DNA of 64,000 nt from Lytechinus pictus. Lineage: Eukaryota > Echinodermata > Echinoidea > Temnopleuroida > Toxopneustidae. The position numbers and the translations under genes are program-made. The stretch is from positions 14,768,217-14,832,216 of the forward strand of contig NC_087261.1 of NCBI RefSeq assembly GCF_037042905.1. The letters are read 5' to 3'. Within the stretch, counting starts at the first letter, position 1; the number at the start of each line of letters is the position of its first letter. Under the pieces are notes generated by a model, which was not told where the DNA came from, did no database searches, and was given only the letters and a program-made list of their open reading frames with translations. Shown one piece after another: positions 45,002 to 59,800 of this stretch.

Positions 45002-45342
45002 CCATCATCATCATCACCGTCATCATTATCACCATCATCACCATCATCTTCATCAGCAGTAGCAGCATCAGCATTATCACCTCATCATCATCACCATCAC
45101 AATCATCACCATCATCTTCATCAGCAGTAGCAGTATCAGCATTATTATCATCACCACCATCACCATCATCACCATCATCATCATCATCACCCTCATCTTC
45201 ATCAGCAGTAGCAGCATCAGCATTATTATCACCACCATCACCATCATCATCATCATCACCATCATCATCACCATCATCATTATCATCACCAACATCATCA
45301 TCATCATCACCAACATCATTATCATCATCACCATCAATATAA
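44870..45342 (+). repeat. CAT/CAC trinucleotide array with higher-order unit
   Basis: Imperfect (CAT/CAC)n. A block reading CATCTTCATCAGCAGTAGCAG plus GCATTAT recurs at about 45045, 45115 and 45195, showing duplication of larger units of about 70-80 bp. Spurious poly-His, poly-Ile and poly-Met frames arise from it. Confidence 0.88.
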
Positions 45343-46210
45343 TAATAAGTTTCTTTCTGTCTTTCCTTCGACTTGCACTATCTTTCTCTCCCTCGTCCAT
45401 TTTCTCTCTGGTCACCCCCCTCCATCCTCCCCCTCTCTCTCTTCATTGCGTCTCTCGTCCCCTATCCACTTCCCTCTCTGCGTGCGTTTGTTTATCTTTT
45501 TCATACTAGCTTTCTCTTTTTCAATCGTCATCTTTTTTATTCCTTGATTTAATTTTCAAGTTCTTCATATTTCTTTATCTCCTAGTTGTAGCCTATCTGG
45601 AGCCATTTTGTCCTTTGGGGGAGAGAAAGTTTATTAACAAAAAAATGAAAAGGCTAATAGCAAGAATTTCCATTGTTTCAATTCATTTATTATCTTTTTT
45701 TTCAGCCTCTATTTGCAATTATAGTCATGATAAATGTAGGAACGTTTTATAAATCTCGCTTATTTTATTGCAATTTGCATCTGTGAAAATAATAGAACGA
45801 AAGGAAACATTAAACAAAAAAAATATATACATTAGGATTGAAAATGAATTGATTCAATCTAATATTCCGAATTAAATTTATAGAGTAGAACAAAATACAT
45901 ATGCATATTAAAAATATCTGATTATAAAAATGGACAACCGCCACCACTACAACCATAACAGAATCTATAAAATTGTACAAATAATCTCTTCCTATTTATC
46001 GTTTTGAAAACGAATATACATAATTTATCTATGTAATAAGTTCAGTGTCATGTGACATAATGAACATTGGTCTGATGGTAATTTCATGATTAAAATCAAT
46101 CTTATTATTGATATCAATAATAAAATAATGATACAGCGCCGTCTATCTTGTTGTCTCTTCAGCGGCGCGCTGTACATTCTGGACGCAGCTGCGGATTCTA
46201 CGGCAACGGT

Positions 46211-46509
46211 GGCCCGTATTCTGAAGTCGGGTTAAATTTAAACTCTGGTTTTAAGTCGTGGTTTAACTATGGAAAGCCAGTTGTTACATAAATCTCAAAC
46301 AGTAGAGGTTCAATGTATCAGCTCATTTGACTCCCAAAATATTATTAACTGCCTGGGAGGGATAAGTACGACAGTTGTCTTCACCACAGAATAATTAGTA
46401 AAGACCATAGTAAACATGAGAAGCATTCACTGTAAACAAAATTTTGAAACGTTTGACTTCCCATAATTTTAGCATGGTCTAAGTTAAACCCGACTTCAGA
46501 ATACGGGCC
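46211..46509. mobile_element. GGCCCGTATT-type MITE, copy 2
   Basis: Starts GGCCCGTATTCTGAAGTCGG and ends with its exact inverse CCGACTTCAGAATACGGGCC, 299 bp. Interior collinear with 23204-23513 (CAGCTCATT, TTGTCTTCAC, GACTTCCCATA blocks). Confidence 0.75.
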
Positions 46510-47538
46510 AATGAGTCAAAACGTATCAATTGCGTGTAAGAATGATTGTATCTATTTATATTAAATGACACTGAGCACTAGCTGGACAGATTACTGTACT
46601 GTGAACTGAAAACATTTTTTAAATAAAATACAGTCATAATTATGCATATTTTTTAGCAGTACATCATCACTGTAAGTACACTTCTTCGTATTTATTTTCA
46701 TGGATTCCCCCTTGAAGGAAAATCATGAATTATGAAAGACTTCATCTTTACGGCACTTGTTAACTCTACAAAAATAAACAAAGTATTTAATTCCTTCGAC
46801 GAAATTGTGTACATGATCATGAGTTTACTATCTAAAGTGCACCTCAACCAATCATCCCCATAAAATATAATTATAATTTCATAACACTAAAATAATTGAA
46901 TGTTCACATTCTTTGTAATCACGATCATGATGACCATATAATTATTTCATTTAATATTGCTATTACCTCCACCTGTATATAAAAATAGAATACCAGTTTC
47001 GAACAAAATAATCCTTAGATGTGAACACTTGTTCACGGGTAGATAACTTTTTTACATTGAAAACTGATTCTATTGTCATTATCATTTTCAATTCTGGTAC
47101 GTAACTTCCATTATTTGCCCTGTGTTATTGTTGTATCAATCCCCCGAGTGCATAAGTTGGATGAGAGTAGGGAACCAATTATGCTTAACATTTTTTGCTC
47201 TGCTCTCATCTACACATTATTTTAGGGAAAATATTGACTTTGCGCCCCTAAGGCAACGATGAATAGCTTCAGGTTGTTGGTTGCAATCTTACACGGCACC
47301 TTTGGGCCTACCATAAATATTTACCTGTCGCCGCCACACAGAGGTGCATTTTGTTTTATGGGTGCCGACTCATCACTATGATCGCATAATTATGAAAACT
47401 AACACTGCTATGCCACAAACATGGTCTTCTTCCTATGTTTTTTTTTATCAGTGCTTTGGTTTAAGGGATAAATTATTTGAGGAGTAAAAATCGACTATCT
47501 ACGAATCTAATCAGCCTGGAATGAGAAAGGAATTGAAT

Positions 47539-47658
47539 CTAAGAGAGAAGAGCCACCAGCGCTCGCTTGAAGTCTCCACTGACCTCGCTCTTGATGGCAT
47601 CCACCAGACTCGTGCCGTGGTGGGCTCGGTAGCTGTGAGCAATGTCACCCAGGTCATG
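47539..47658 (-). CDS. Annexin exon 12 with stop (residues 280-318)
   Basis: HDLGDIAHSYRAHHGTSLVD then AIKSEVSGDFKRALVALLS and TAG at 47539-47541. The usual short tail after ALL is nearly absent. Confidence 0.93.
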   Translation of the reverse strand, partial: HDLGDIAHSYRAHHGTSLVDAIKSEVSGDFKRALVALLS

Positions 47659-50600
47659 CTGAGGAAAGATGAAAACATGAAAAAAATATAGAAAATCCAA
47701 AGAATAAATCAACATGATCAATGAACGAAAACCTAGCAGATTATCAAAGAAAGGAGATTGGAGTCATTGAAACAGAGCACCAACAACATGAACAAAACCA
47801 TATACACCCGCCCGAAACAAAAAAAAGAAGAAAAAGGATGCGAGTGCGAGCGAACAGAAAATTGTTCTTAATCTTAAGTTTGGTTTAAATACGAGTCAAC
47901 TATCTGTTAGTTAATCCTAATACTGGGGGAATGCCCTGGTATGCAGTTCCGAAATAACGCGACATTTCAGAAGTGGATGTCAGGCCCAGAATTGCTCAAA
48001 AACGTGAATTCAAAAGGTTGAAATGCTCTAAAAGTATCACGGTTTGAGTAGTCCATGAAATAAAGTGACACCGGAGAAAAATGTGCATCTAACGTACAAA
48101 GAACTTAATTATTTTAGGGAATTGCTGGAATGATAAAAACATATATATTTTTTTACCTCACAGCGCATGACGAAGATCCTGACCAGACATGCCTCATCCG
48201 TGCCTAGACCTTTCATCGCCTTGTTAAGCTTCTTGACGTAGTACTCAAGGGGGTTGTTGATGAATCGAACTATTCAAGAAAGATTGTAAGAGATGGGTTA
48301 TTTCAGACAAAACCAATGATTGAATTCCCTAATACGATGATACTTGATAATTTGCTGTAAAATCGTCAATTGATTCCTACTCTTTCTTCACAAGGACAAT
48401 CCGAATATGGAACCACCTGCCTGGCGAAGTTGTATACAAAACAGGTCTACCAGCATACAAAGAGGCTGTGCTTCCCATTATTAGAAATCGGCAGCCTCCA
48501 ACCGGATCTCTTGTTCTTTAAGATGTATCCAGGTTTTCACTTGCACATCGCACTCTCCTTTTATTGTAAAATAGAGATCTTCATTATGACACCAATCTTT
48601 CACGACATATTGCAGAGTTCATTCCAGTTTTAGCTTTTTGGAGCTGCAAGAGGAATTATCTCATCAAGTATCAAGTATGACAATGATTGAAATGAGACCC
48701 CGTTTTCTCCCCGTTTCACTTGCTTATTAATGACGTATTTGGCAATTTAGTTATTTCATTTTATAATACGAAAATTTAATTATTCCTCGCCTCCACCACT
48801 ATGACTTTTCGAAGAGAGGAAACACTGTTGGGGGAAGTAAAAGAGAAAGTTTCCATTGGTGTGGGACTAGGTCCTTACCAAGATTGAGGTAGCCAGTCTC
48901 GACGTTCCCAGACATCTCGCTCTTGATCGCATCTTCGATGGATTTACTCGTCAACTGAAAAAAAAATAATGATAGATAATCAAATTACTTCTATTCATAC
49001 ATTAGTGAACATATTTGCAGCAATTACCATGGATGGTTACATTTTATTTGTTATTCTCAAAGATCATAGCCTGATTGATATTTATAGCCTTCACTTAGGG
49101 GGGGGGGCGTGATAGCTCAGAGCGGGGGTAACGGATTCAGGTGACCCGGGTTCGATTCCCACTTTGGTTCTCTGGTTGTTTACAAGCATTCCTGCTTTCT
49201 CAGCAATTAGGTATAAACAAAAAAATCGCCGCCACCACCACCACATATACACAATCTTTCTGGTCTATTGTGAAACAATACGATGTTGAGAAAGAATCAC
49301 ATGTGTTTTATTCTCTAAGTTATATCTTAGTGAATATTTACAGAAATAAGCGTGGATGATGACTGATTATTTCCTTTCTTCACTTTATTTCATTTCTACT
49401 TAACAAATACTTCAAATATGAAGATGGAGCTTCTTACCGATCCATAAGCAGCGAATACTTGACGAAGATGGTTCCTGCTCCGCCCGACGATGATCCGCTG
49501 AAACTCGGACTCATCGGTCCCAAGCTGACCTGCCCCAGCCTAGAAAGATTAGTTAGACATTTGTTAAAATCGTTTTAACCATTTGACTACTGAATTCTGA
49601 AATTCCCATATACCTTGTCCAAAGAAAACTTGGTTCCAGTAGGCAAGGTGTTAATCGTGTTGTGTAAAATAATGTTGTAGGTGTTGGATCTCATTGTACT
49701 TTTAGTTTCAACGAGCAATAATTGATGAGGGTACATGAAGACGAAATAATCTATGGGGGCGTCGCGGTCTAGTGGTTCTGGCTCTCACATTTCATTCTGA
49801 TGGCCGTGGGTTCGAATATTATCCACACGTTGCTGGTGGGGTAAAAGGCTACCGGCAGGAAGGAAATAATTCCCCCAAAAGCTGTGGGCACAAAGATCCT
49901 TAGCCTAGATAGTCGCATAGACGAGTAACACCTTGAGCACCTAAAGAGGTGGATGAGTGCGCATTGCACAATAATCATCCTACTAAATATTATAGCATTA
50001 TTTGTACATCCCGTTTAAGGCATATATGGAGCTTTGGCTTAACTATCATATATTTCTTTAAATAATGTTGGTATGTAATGCTTACGTCATAGAGTGCCTT
50101 GGCATCGGCCTGCACTTTAGTTGGGTCACATGATGCTGCCTCATCACGAGCTCCCTGCAACAGGAAATTTTAATCAAGAAACAAAAAAAAATCATTTCAA
50201 AACAAAATTCGCAACGTAAAATATAGTGGTATGAAAATTGAATAAACACTAATACTGATACGACAAGTGCATACAAATTGAGAGAGAAAATTATGATCTT
50301 TAATACCTGTCATCAAAACAAAATTTGCAAAATAAAATATATGTCAGTGCCTATGAAAATAGAATAAACATTGATAAAGATACGAGTGCATAAAATTGAT
50401 TGATTGGTCGATTGATTTATTGGTTGGTTGATTGATTGATTGATAAATTGATTGATTGATTGATTGATTAATTGATTGATTGATTGGTCGATTGATTGAT
50501 TGAGTGAGTGAGTGATTGATTGATTGATTGTGAGAAAAATAATCTTTGATACCTTTTGCGGAACAATAATATTCAAATTAACACTTTTTTCATGATATAA

Positions 50601-53600
50601 AGGGTTGTCAAAAATAAATCAGGGTACACATTTTCACCTATTTTTTCAATGAAAAGGTGATATGTACATTTTCTAAAAGAGAGGTACAACTCTGCCCCCT
50701 TTATGGTGGAAAATGTAGCTAATTACTCCCCTGAGGGCATTATGTTTCTAAAGATTAAAAGTAACACCAACCTGAGGCCCGCGGGTTTTCAATGTGACAT
50801 TAAACTTGAAGGGTAAAATATCAAACTTTTTTTAGTGTGCACCCAGGCATCCGAAATAATTGCGTCTATATTCAAATTCCGATAGGCTGGCAAGACAATC
50901 TAAACTGAATTTACTTTGCATTTACTCTTTTAACATGGCGATAAGCCTATGTCTATGAAGAAAGATATGTTATCTACATACCACTGAGAGGCCAACAAGA
51001 AGTCGCTTCAGATCACCGCTTGTTTCACCTTTAAGATCCTTCTCCAAATCCTTACTTCCAAAGCCGCCTGTAGGAGAATCAAAATATTCATAGTTGTATA
51101 CATTAATAATGATGTAGTATAGATAAATTCATTTACAATTAAATTCATATTGGCGTTATGAATCGAGTTAATCCTCCAATACAATGTTACGCTAATCCTT
51201 GGTCATCTCTGGTCGACAGAGGGCTATCTCATAGGGCATACATAATCTATGTTTTGGAATAATGCATTTATCGGATTTACTATGTACAGTACTATAAAAC
51301 GATTAAGGGTATTATGAAGATAGAGAAAATGAAATGTGAAACAATTTACAATTGGACTGTAGACATAGATTTATGACAATGGAGATTTTTCACACATAAA
51401 TATAACTGTTTTTGCGATCGTTATACTAAGGTGTGAAACCCCTCCCATTATGGTGCTTTGATACCAAGGCAGTATTAGTGGTATTGCCAAAAATGAAACA
51501 TATTACACATTCGACTTCTAAAATTCTACAATATTTATATCATACCAATAACACTTCAAAATGTTCATATTGTTCCTATCATAATACCTAATCATATTTT
51601 CAAATAATTATATCGTAATTCCTATATACATGCATACATTAATCAAATGCATAATAGAACTGATACTAGTTCTCTTACCCTTCTTGTACGCCTCCTTGAT
51701 AGCAGCGATTTCCTGCAAAATTATCACAATTATTAAGAAGGAAGTGAACACAATTTTGAGATACGTTCACATTGAGCACATATTGCGAGATCGCCATTCA
51801 CCGGTTGAGCAAATGGCATTCTGTGAAATCCCTGCCGCACAAAGAACACAATGTCACACTGTATGTTCACGGTGTGTTCACACGAGAACCATGTGAAGAT
51901 TAAACAGTGTGTAATTTCACACTGTGGATACCTCTATACAGTGTGAAGGTTCACAGTGTATCCATGCATTGGACTTTATGAAAATGTGATTTCACACTGT
52001 AAAAATGCGCCAAATTAACAGTGTGAAGAATTCTATGGACACCTCTCCAGAGTGAGTGTTCAATTCAAAGAGTGTTCACACTGTGGACTGTTGTGAAAAA
52101 AGGGTGATTCACACTTTTGCATTCCTCAAATTTAACAGTGTGAAGAGGACCTCGCAATGAGTTCCACACTGTGAACACACTGTGGATCCCTGTGTTCTTC
52201 CTGAAAGTATGGTCTAACCCAGATCTCGTTGGATTATTTATAGAGAATATTCACCCAAGAGAACGCACAAATGCAAAGAGCGTGTCATTGAAGATGACAT
52301 GCACTGCAGTGGTCTGGCCAATTTGCACATCTTCCATTGAATACAAATATTGTTGAGTGAAAATGTGGAACGATTTAGATGTCGCAAGTTTAAAGTTGAA
52401 CTTTTGTGTAAAGTCCGAATAATTCTTACAATGATGGTAAGAGGTTTGAATATACATCGCAACAAGGTGTGTCATAGTCACCACAATCACCATTATGAAG
52501 CTTCCTCCTATGACCCCCCCCCCCCCTCCCTCCCTTCTTCCCTCTTTCCAATGAGAAAAAACCCCGCCTGGGTAGATAAACTTGCCGTGTTATATGTACC
52601 AAAAAGAAAGATTTATAAAATGTTTCCTATTCATAGGAATAGCTTAGTAAACAAAATACGACGTTATAATGCCCTTTCAATAATTGGAAAATAAGGCAGA
52701 GTAAAGAAAAGGGCAATGTGGACTTACTGCATTGTTACGGGCACACAGGATTTCCAAGATGGCATCTTCATCAGTACCTGCACCCTAGGAAGAAAACAAA
52801 AATGAAATGTGACAAAAACTATAACGTATATTACCTTTTTTTTTCGGTGAAAAAGCGATATTCTCGTTTTGCTCGCTTGCAATTTTTTGTTGCAGTTGCA
52901 AATTTCGCCCTTTTACAACATGTCTGGCCCCCTAAAAAATCCCTCTAAGAGAACAAACTTGGTGTCAGCCATCCCCCCAATCATGAACACCGATCGACAC
53001 CCACGATCATTTACCTTCATAGCTTTTTTTAGGCATCTAGCATCGTACATAGCTGGTGTGTCCATCAAGCCAAGCATCACATCCTCAAAGTCTCCACTCA
53101 GCTCACTCTTCAGATCATCTAATAGATCCTTTAAATCAAAGAAATGAAGAGGGAAGAAAGAAATGCTATTATCATCTCTCATACATTCAACAGCATTTCA
53201 TTCATTTGTTACCGCATCGATCGTGGAATATGTTACATCGATATGTGCGAGTATAAAATCAGATCACAATTTGAATAAAGTATTAAAAGTTACATCTTAA
53301 ATTGCGAGTGAACAATGAATCCATATTGGGAAATATAATTCCATGGGTAGGTCCGGGTTTATTTTAAATGGAAACGGGGTACGATGGAGGATCTTTGGGC
53401 TATACATACTTCAAAGCATATTACCAACTGTTGATGCTATGAAAATCAAAACCAGGACGCATTTAACTCTTCACTGGTGCCAAATTATCCGCAGTATCAC
53501 TTCCATAATGTTCAACATCTTAAACAGTAAACGTAGTTGTAATCAGGCCTGATGGTAATGGTAAGTTTTTGCGCTTTCATCACCACCACCACCACCACCA

Positions 53601-53614
53601 CCATCATCACCATC

Positions 53615-53646
<32 letters not shown>

Positions 53647-53658
53647 CACCATCATCAC

Positions 53659-53702
<44 letters not shown>

Positions 53703-53841
53703 CCATCATCATCACCATCATCATCATCATCACCATCATCATCACCATCATCACCATCATCATCACCATCATCATCATCATCATCATCATCACCATCATC
53801 ACCATCATCATCATCATCATCATCATCACCACCACCATCGC

Positions 53842-53885
<44 letters not shown>

Positions 53886-56800
53886 CCAACATCATCATCA
53901 TCATCATCCTCATCACCATCATCATCATCAACATCATCATGCATCATCTATTTTCATGCGTCCTTTATTAGATCAAATCAACTTGTTATTGGGACAATTT
54001 GGGGGCGGCGAACTTGCATTTTTAACAGGAGCTTATCCTGTTAAAGGAGCTTTAACTAAAAAATAAACCTTACCCGACCAAAAGCCGTCTTGTAGTGAAG
54101 TTTGATGTCCTGTCTCTGTGCGTTTGTACGATAACAAAGAATATTGATGATTGCTTTCTCATCAGTACCTGTTACAAATAAGACGAAGAGAGAACGAACT
54201 ATGTTTGTCTGTTTTATGAAATTGCTTCCTTATTTTAACGTAAAAGAAGAATGGCTATCAAACTAAGAAATGGTTTTTAAATCGATGGGTTGTCCCCCAC
54301 CCCAAAAATATATACATAGTAAGTAACGTCAATGATGATAAAATTTTATTATATCATTGTTATAGCTGTTCTTAAGATCGACTAAACAACTTTAGAATAC
54401 GCTAAATAAAAAAAAAGTATTTTCCTGTCTATTGGTTGAATAAGTTGTTTAAGAAAAATTATCTACCCCATTTGAAAAAAGTTAAGGAGCTTTAATTTCA
54501 TTAAAAATGGAGAACAAAAAAATAACTCTAGATTCTTTACCTACAAGAAAGACATATTCAATATTATGTGCAGAGAAGGACCAGCCATTGTATCATTTTG
54601 GTCTAGTCTTTTCTCATTACCAGTTTCCTTTAATTGGAACCATGTATTTTACTTAAAGTTGCATTTAATTATAGATAACAGAATTAGACAAATTAATTTT
54701 ATTTTTTTAACAAGATTTCACCCTCAAAAGATAATTTTAAGTAGCATGTAGTAAATAACAACACATGCAACATTTGTGGGGAAATTGAATCCACTTTTCA
54801 TTTCATACTGTATTGTTGACATGTTCGATTGTTTTCGAAGATTACAGAAAGATTAATATTTTATATTTTCAAGATTATTATTTCTATAGATGACTGTTTA
54901 TTTAGAAAGTTTATGTAAACAAAAAAGCAAAGCTTGGAAATTGGAATAAATGTGATACTAAAAAAATCATTGCATTATTGAATTGAATTGATTTATCTTA
55001 ATTTAATGTTTGTATATGTTATTGTGAACAAATACCTCGATTTAGAGGATAAAAGAAAGAAAACTGAATACTAAGAATTAACTGGCCAAGAGGGATAGGC
55101 ATTCCCTTTGTTAAGAGTCTCTTTACTTCATTCCAGTTGGGGGCGCTTTCCCCCTCCCCCCAAAAAAAAAAATCACAACCAGGAAAAAAGAGAAAAGGAA
55201 AAGAAAGGAAAGAGAGAAGGGCGAAATACGATATCATTTTCTAAATGTTATGTCAAAATCTATCACACAATTGGATTTTTACAATAAAATGTCGAAATTT
55301 TTGCTCGCACGCTTCCTTCGCTCCCAACTTTTTATAAAGTTTGCCCGATACGCCATGTCTTGCCCCCCCCCTCAAATGTTTTTGGCTCACTATGCCACTA
55401 ATCTCTATATGAATCAAACCTGATTAAGAGCTGTTAATAATTCCTTCAGTCATGTGCATCATTTTATTTCAGTCATGTGCATCATGAAAGTAATAAAGTA
55501 ATAAACCAATAAACGATTAAACACCCAAAATCTCAGCTTATCTCAATTACAAGTGATTTTGGGATGTATATTTTTAGGGGTGTCAAATTCCAAAGAAGTT
55601 GTATCTCGTGTATTCTTCGATTACGTGATTACATGCTTGTTATTTTTATGAGTCTTGAAAATCAATAAAGACTTGAATTTAAAAAAAATGATTATGTCAT
55701 CGGATAGCACTATTGAAAGCAGATGCAGACTCTCCCCCAGGAAATAATGTGATTTTTTAATGAAATATATTTCAAAAATGTACACAAATTATTAGTCCGC
55801 CTCCTATACGCCGGCATCAAGATTGGGGGTGAATTGGGAGAGATGACCCCCCCCCCTCGTTAGAGGGACAATTTATAGGAGTCTTTCATGTGTTTCGTTT
55901 GCTTCACACTCAGAAATTTGGAAGAAAAAAATTGGCCGTCCTTGTGTCCCCTGAAACCTCAGTCACATAATTCCCCTGCGGTGCCGTGCGGCGAGTCGAA
56001 AACAGCCGTTTTATTTATTTTTACTCAAACCACCTATTTATATATGTTGTTACGAAAAATGTTAAAACTGCTGTTTTCGACTCGCCGGACGGCCGCCTTA
56101 GGGGAAAAGTGACTGAGGTTATACTGATGAGAGAAGAGAACGAGAGAGGGAAGGAGGGGGATTTATGGGAAAGTTTTTTGTTTTAATCTTTTGTTTAATT
56201 TGTTTGCCACGGAACTTGGAAGCCAATTTGCACCCCCCCCGGTGGGCTGTGGCCCCCAACCAGTTAACTCTCGATTCCCAGTTGTTTGAATTTGATTTTG
56301 ATTACTTACCAAGTCCCTTCATGGCTTTTCGTAGACCCTGTGCATCAACATCCTTGTCAAAATGAGGGAAAGGAACAACGGTAGGCTGCAAGGAATAAAA
56401 AAAAATCAATATTCTGATTATAGATATCCGCATAAAAACAAACAACCAAATGGCCGTTACATTGTTTTTTTTACCATTATTTCAAGGGGGTAAATTTATG
56501 TCAAAAATCTGAGAAATAAAAAAAATGTTATTCCAAGTCAGTCAAGATCTTCATAAAAATATATTTGACAAAAAGACTTACCATTTTCATTAAAACATTA
56601 TTATGAGCAACAAGCACCAACAACAAAAGACAAAGATTGTCATTGAAAATTCGCGCATTACTTTCCCATTATTTTCCAAGGTTGGGGAAGTGTGTGGGGG
56701 GGGGGGGGGCAGATGTTTGCGCGGCACCCCTTCTTGTATTGTGGATCTTGCTTAGTTATTACATGATCCCCTGTATTGCATGGTACGTGAATACAAAACG

Positions 56801-59800
56801 AGTTCTTAATCAAGTTTACAGTCAGTCGGTAGCTTGTTTTAATTCATATATTGGATAGTTGTATCAATATCGTAAGATACACCGAAATATAATTCCTTCA
56901 TATCAAAGAAACATAACTTGATGACAACAGTAAGCATGCATGTGTTTTTTAGCTTTCGATTAATTACTTTCCATTCTCTCCATCTCTTCAACATTTAATA
57001 TCTTTGGCTGTTTCCTAAATCATGTAAATGCGATCGGTTATTTAGATAAAGATATATAAATGATTTAATAAATGAACGGATATAGATTTCTGAAGATGTG
57101 CCATCAAGTAAAAAGTAAATCTTACCTCGATATCTTCCGAAAATGTAATAAGCAAGTGCGAAATAACAATTATATGCAGATTGTTACTTAAAAAAGGACA
57201 TAAAAGTGGATATTTTTTCTTTCAATATTTGGCAAAGGAGGAAGCAACTCCCCTTAGGCCTTATACCAATCCAAACGCTCCCCTCGGTATCGCGAGATGT
57301 AATTTTTTAATACATACAAGTCATGCAGACGTTTTATCGCCCCGTCATAAACGGTAATGAGCCATAATATTTAAAAGTCAAGTCCATCCTAATAAAAACT
57401 TTATTTGGATAAGAAGAGAAAATTCAAACTAGCCTAAATCTGCTAATTTCGTCAAACAAGCCGGATGTAAAATTATAAAGATACAGCAGTGTTAAATTTT
57501 CACTTATTTTGCACAAAATAGTTATATGCAAAACACAGTTTACGACAGTGATATGCGAATAAAAGAGTCGATGATGTCACTCACTATTTCTTTTGTTTTT
57601 TAACTTTGAATTATACAATACAATCTTTAATTTTTTTAGATATGAAAAGAAACGCGGCTGTTCATCAAATCACATCAGGTTACAACAACGGCAATCCAAC
57701 ATGCTTACAATGATAACAAATTTGAAACATTTCATAGTACATGTAATAAAATACCACAGAAACAGAAACCAAGCGAAACTAAAATTTGACACCCGATTTT
57801 GATGACATACATTTTCAGCGTCAAGCACGTCTGAATTTTCTCTTTGAATTAAAATTAACTTTTTGTAGGAGTGGAATTGCCAGATTTGTCGTTGACAATT
57901 TCTTTCTCTTCACTTTACAGGATTTTATCAAAAAAGTCAACATGTTCACGTTTGGATTATAGTGAAAAAAAAATTATCGAATACTGCATATCCATTATGA
58001 TTGGAAGATGGCAATAAGTTTGCATAAATAAGTATTTCCTTTATAAATGGCTCATCAGCCATTTAACGTTCATATAACATTGAATAATAAGCATGACAGA
58101 TTATTGTATTTGCTTTCATGAGGGCAAATATTTGATCCCTGGTACACAGCCCACGCAATTTTCATAATTGTTCATAAATTCCACTTTTTATACTCTGGAT
58201 GATTGATCTACATGTACAGTAGCAAGGGCCACAGAATGGTATTGAGGGCGGGGGTGGGGAGCTCAACAAGCAGGAAATCATAAATTGATGATCATTTTTT
58301 ACATTTTGTGTACACATTTACTGGAAAACAAGAGTGGGGATAGGCTCAGGCTGCGAAAATAAAAAGTGGCATTGAATGTTTATTAACAAGCATGTATTCC
58401 GAAATCTCTTTATTCCATTAAAAAAAAAATCAAAAGATCTATATTTTCATTTTCCGACTAAAAAAGACTTCATATCTAAACACATGCATGCACATAGAAA
58501 TGTATCAGCGTATTATGCAGTTCCGATATTTATTGCTATTCAGCTCACAGATCTAGGGTTGGCTGCCCCCCCCCCTCACGTTAACGCAAGTCAAGTGGGT
58601 TTTGGGAGGGGTCGAGGTTTCCCTAACCAAAAACTCCCAATAATGCGGCCACGTAAATTCCGGTTCTCAGCAGGATAAATCGGGTACAAGTGAATAGGAA
58701 AGGATGCAGAATTATTATAGATTACACCAACAAAATAAAGCAAATTGCCCCCCCCAAAAAAAAAAAAAAAAAAAAAAAAATAAGTGATAATAAATAAATA
58801 ATAATGATAAAACTAATAAATGAATATATATAGATAAATAGATAAACAAATACAACAATAAGTAAATAAAGAAATATTTTTTTTTAAATACACAAAATCC
58901 CTTATAGGTTGAAGAAACTGGTTTGTTCAACAATGTTTTCAAGGGGTTTCTTTCTTTCTTTTTATCATCTTTCGTTGACTATCATTACTAAGTTAACTCG
59001 TATAATCACCTCCAAAATGGGTAAAAGAAAACAAACAAAACAACAACTCTAAATTCACTCTTACATGAGCAAACGAGTTCACTCATTTATCATTGAGGAT
59101 AAAAGACAAAAACGATGATGAATCACACATGTAGAAAAAGGACACCGGTAATGCCAGTAGTTCTTTTAAATCAATAATCCTGAAACGGGTCACTAGATAA
59201 AGTAAGGGATTTTCGAATTACGAATTACAAGATTCTGGTATAAATGAAGATTCTAGATTTTCCAAATCAGATTTAAATGCTGTCGTCATGTTAAATGTCA
59301 GCTTTGCATAGACCCTGGGTCTAGCAGTTTCCCAAACTAATGCTGGTAAATTAATGATTAAGCATGATTTCCCTCCTTTCCCTCTTTTTCTCCCTTTTTG
59401 CCACCCCTATTTTTCTATCTATCTATAGATCTATCTATTTAAGAATGGTCAACATGATTTATATAAACAAATATATCAGGCTTTGATAAAGTATATATAA
59501 TTGAACAGCAACAATGTCTGACACGATGTCGTTGCTGACACTGTGTATATGAAATAAACAGAAGTTAAAAGTTGTTATCAGAGGCCTTAATTCAGCAGAC
59601 ATGTTTGGTAGGACATTTGATCTCCAGGCCTTTCAAAGCCAATATTCCACGATTGGTTTGAACGAAACCATAATTTAATAGTCCCTGGATGGATTCTTGC
59701 ACCATCGGGATAAAACAGTAATCTTATCATCCAATTGCTGAAATTATACTTTATTTCCCCTGTTGCAAGATACTTCACTTCATTTTTCATTTCATTTATT

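Larger units (their letters stand above)
44251..47538. other. Intergenic DNA between annexin 3' end and receptor 5' end
   Basis: The CpG-richer stretch at about 44370-44470 is the likely receptor promoter region (minus strand). Beyond it lie a CAT array, a MITE and AT-rich DNA. No gene found. The annexin poly(A) signal was not pinned down; the minus-strand AATAAA near 46690 is one candidate. Confidence 0.5.
54169..56309. other. Annexin intron 2
   Basis: AT-rich, with the CAGTGGCGTA-type repeat at 55130-55402, a fold-back element at 55957-56118, and C runs near 55362 and 55848. No coding exon seen. Confidence 0.55.

Noticed and set aside
44853-45415. Long His, Ile and Met-rich frames
   Set aside because: Products of the CAT/CAC array at 44870-45342.
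49096-49165. Second possible tRNA gene
   Set aside because: Same reasoning: tRNA-like head of a SINE whose body recurs at 61425-61520.
53569-54066. Poly-His, poly-Asp and poly-Met reading frames of 130-165 codons
   Set aside because: All arise from one (CAT/CAC)n array read in different frames and strands; no non-repetitive domain.
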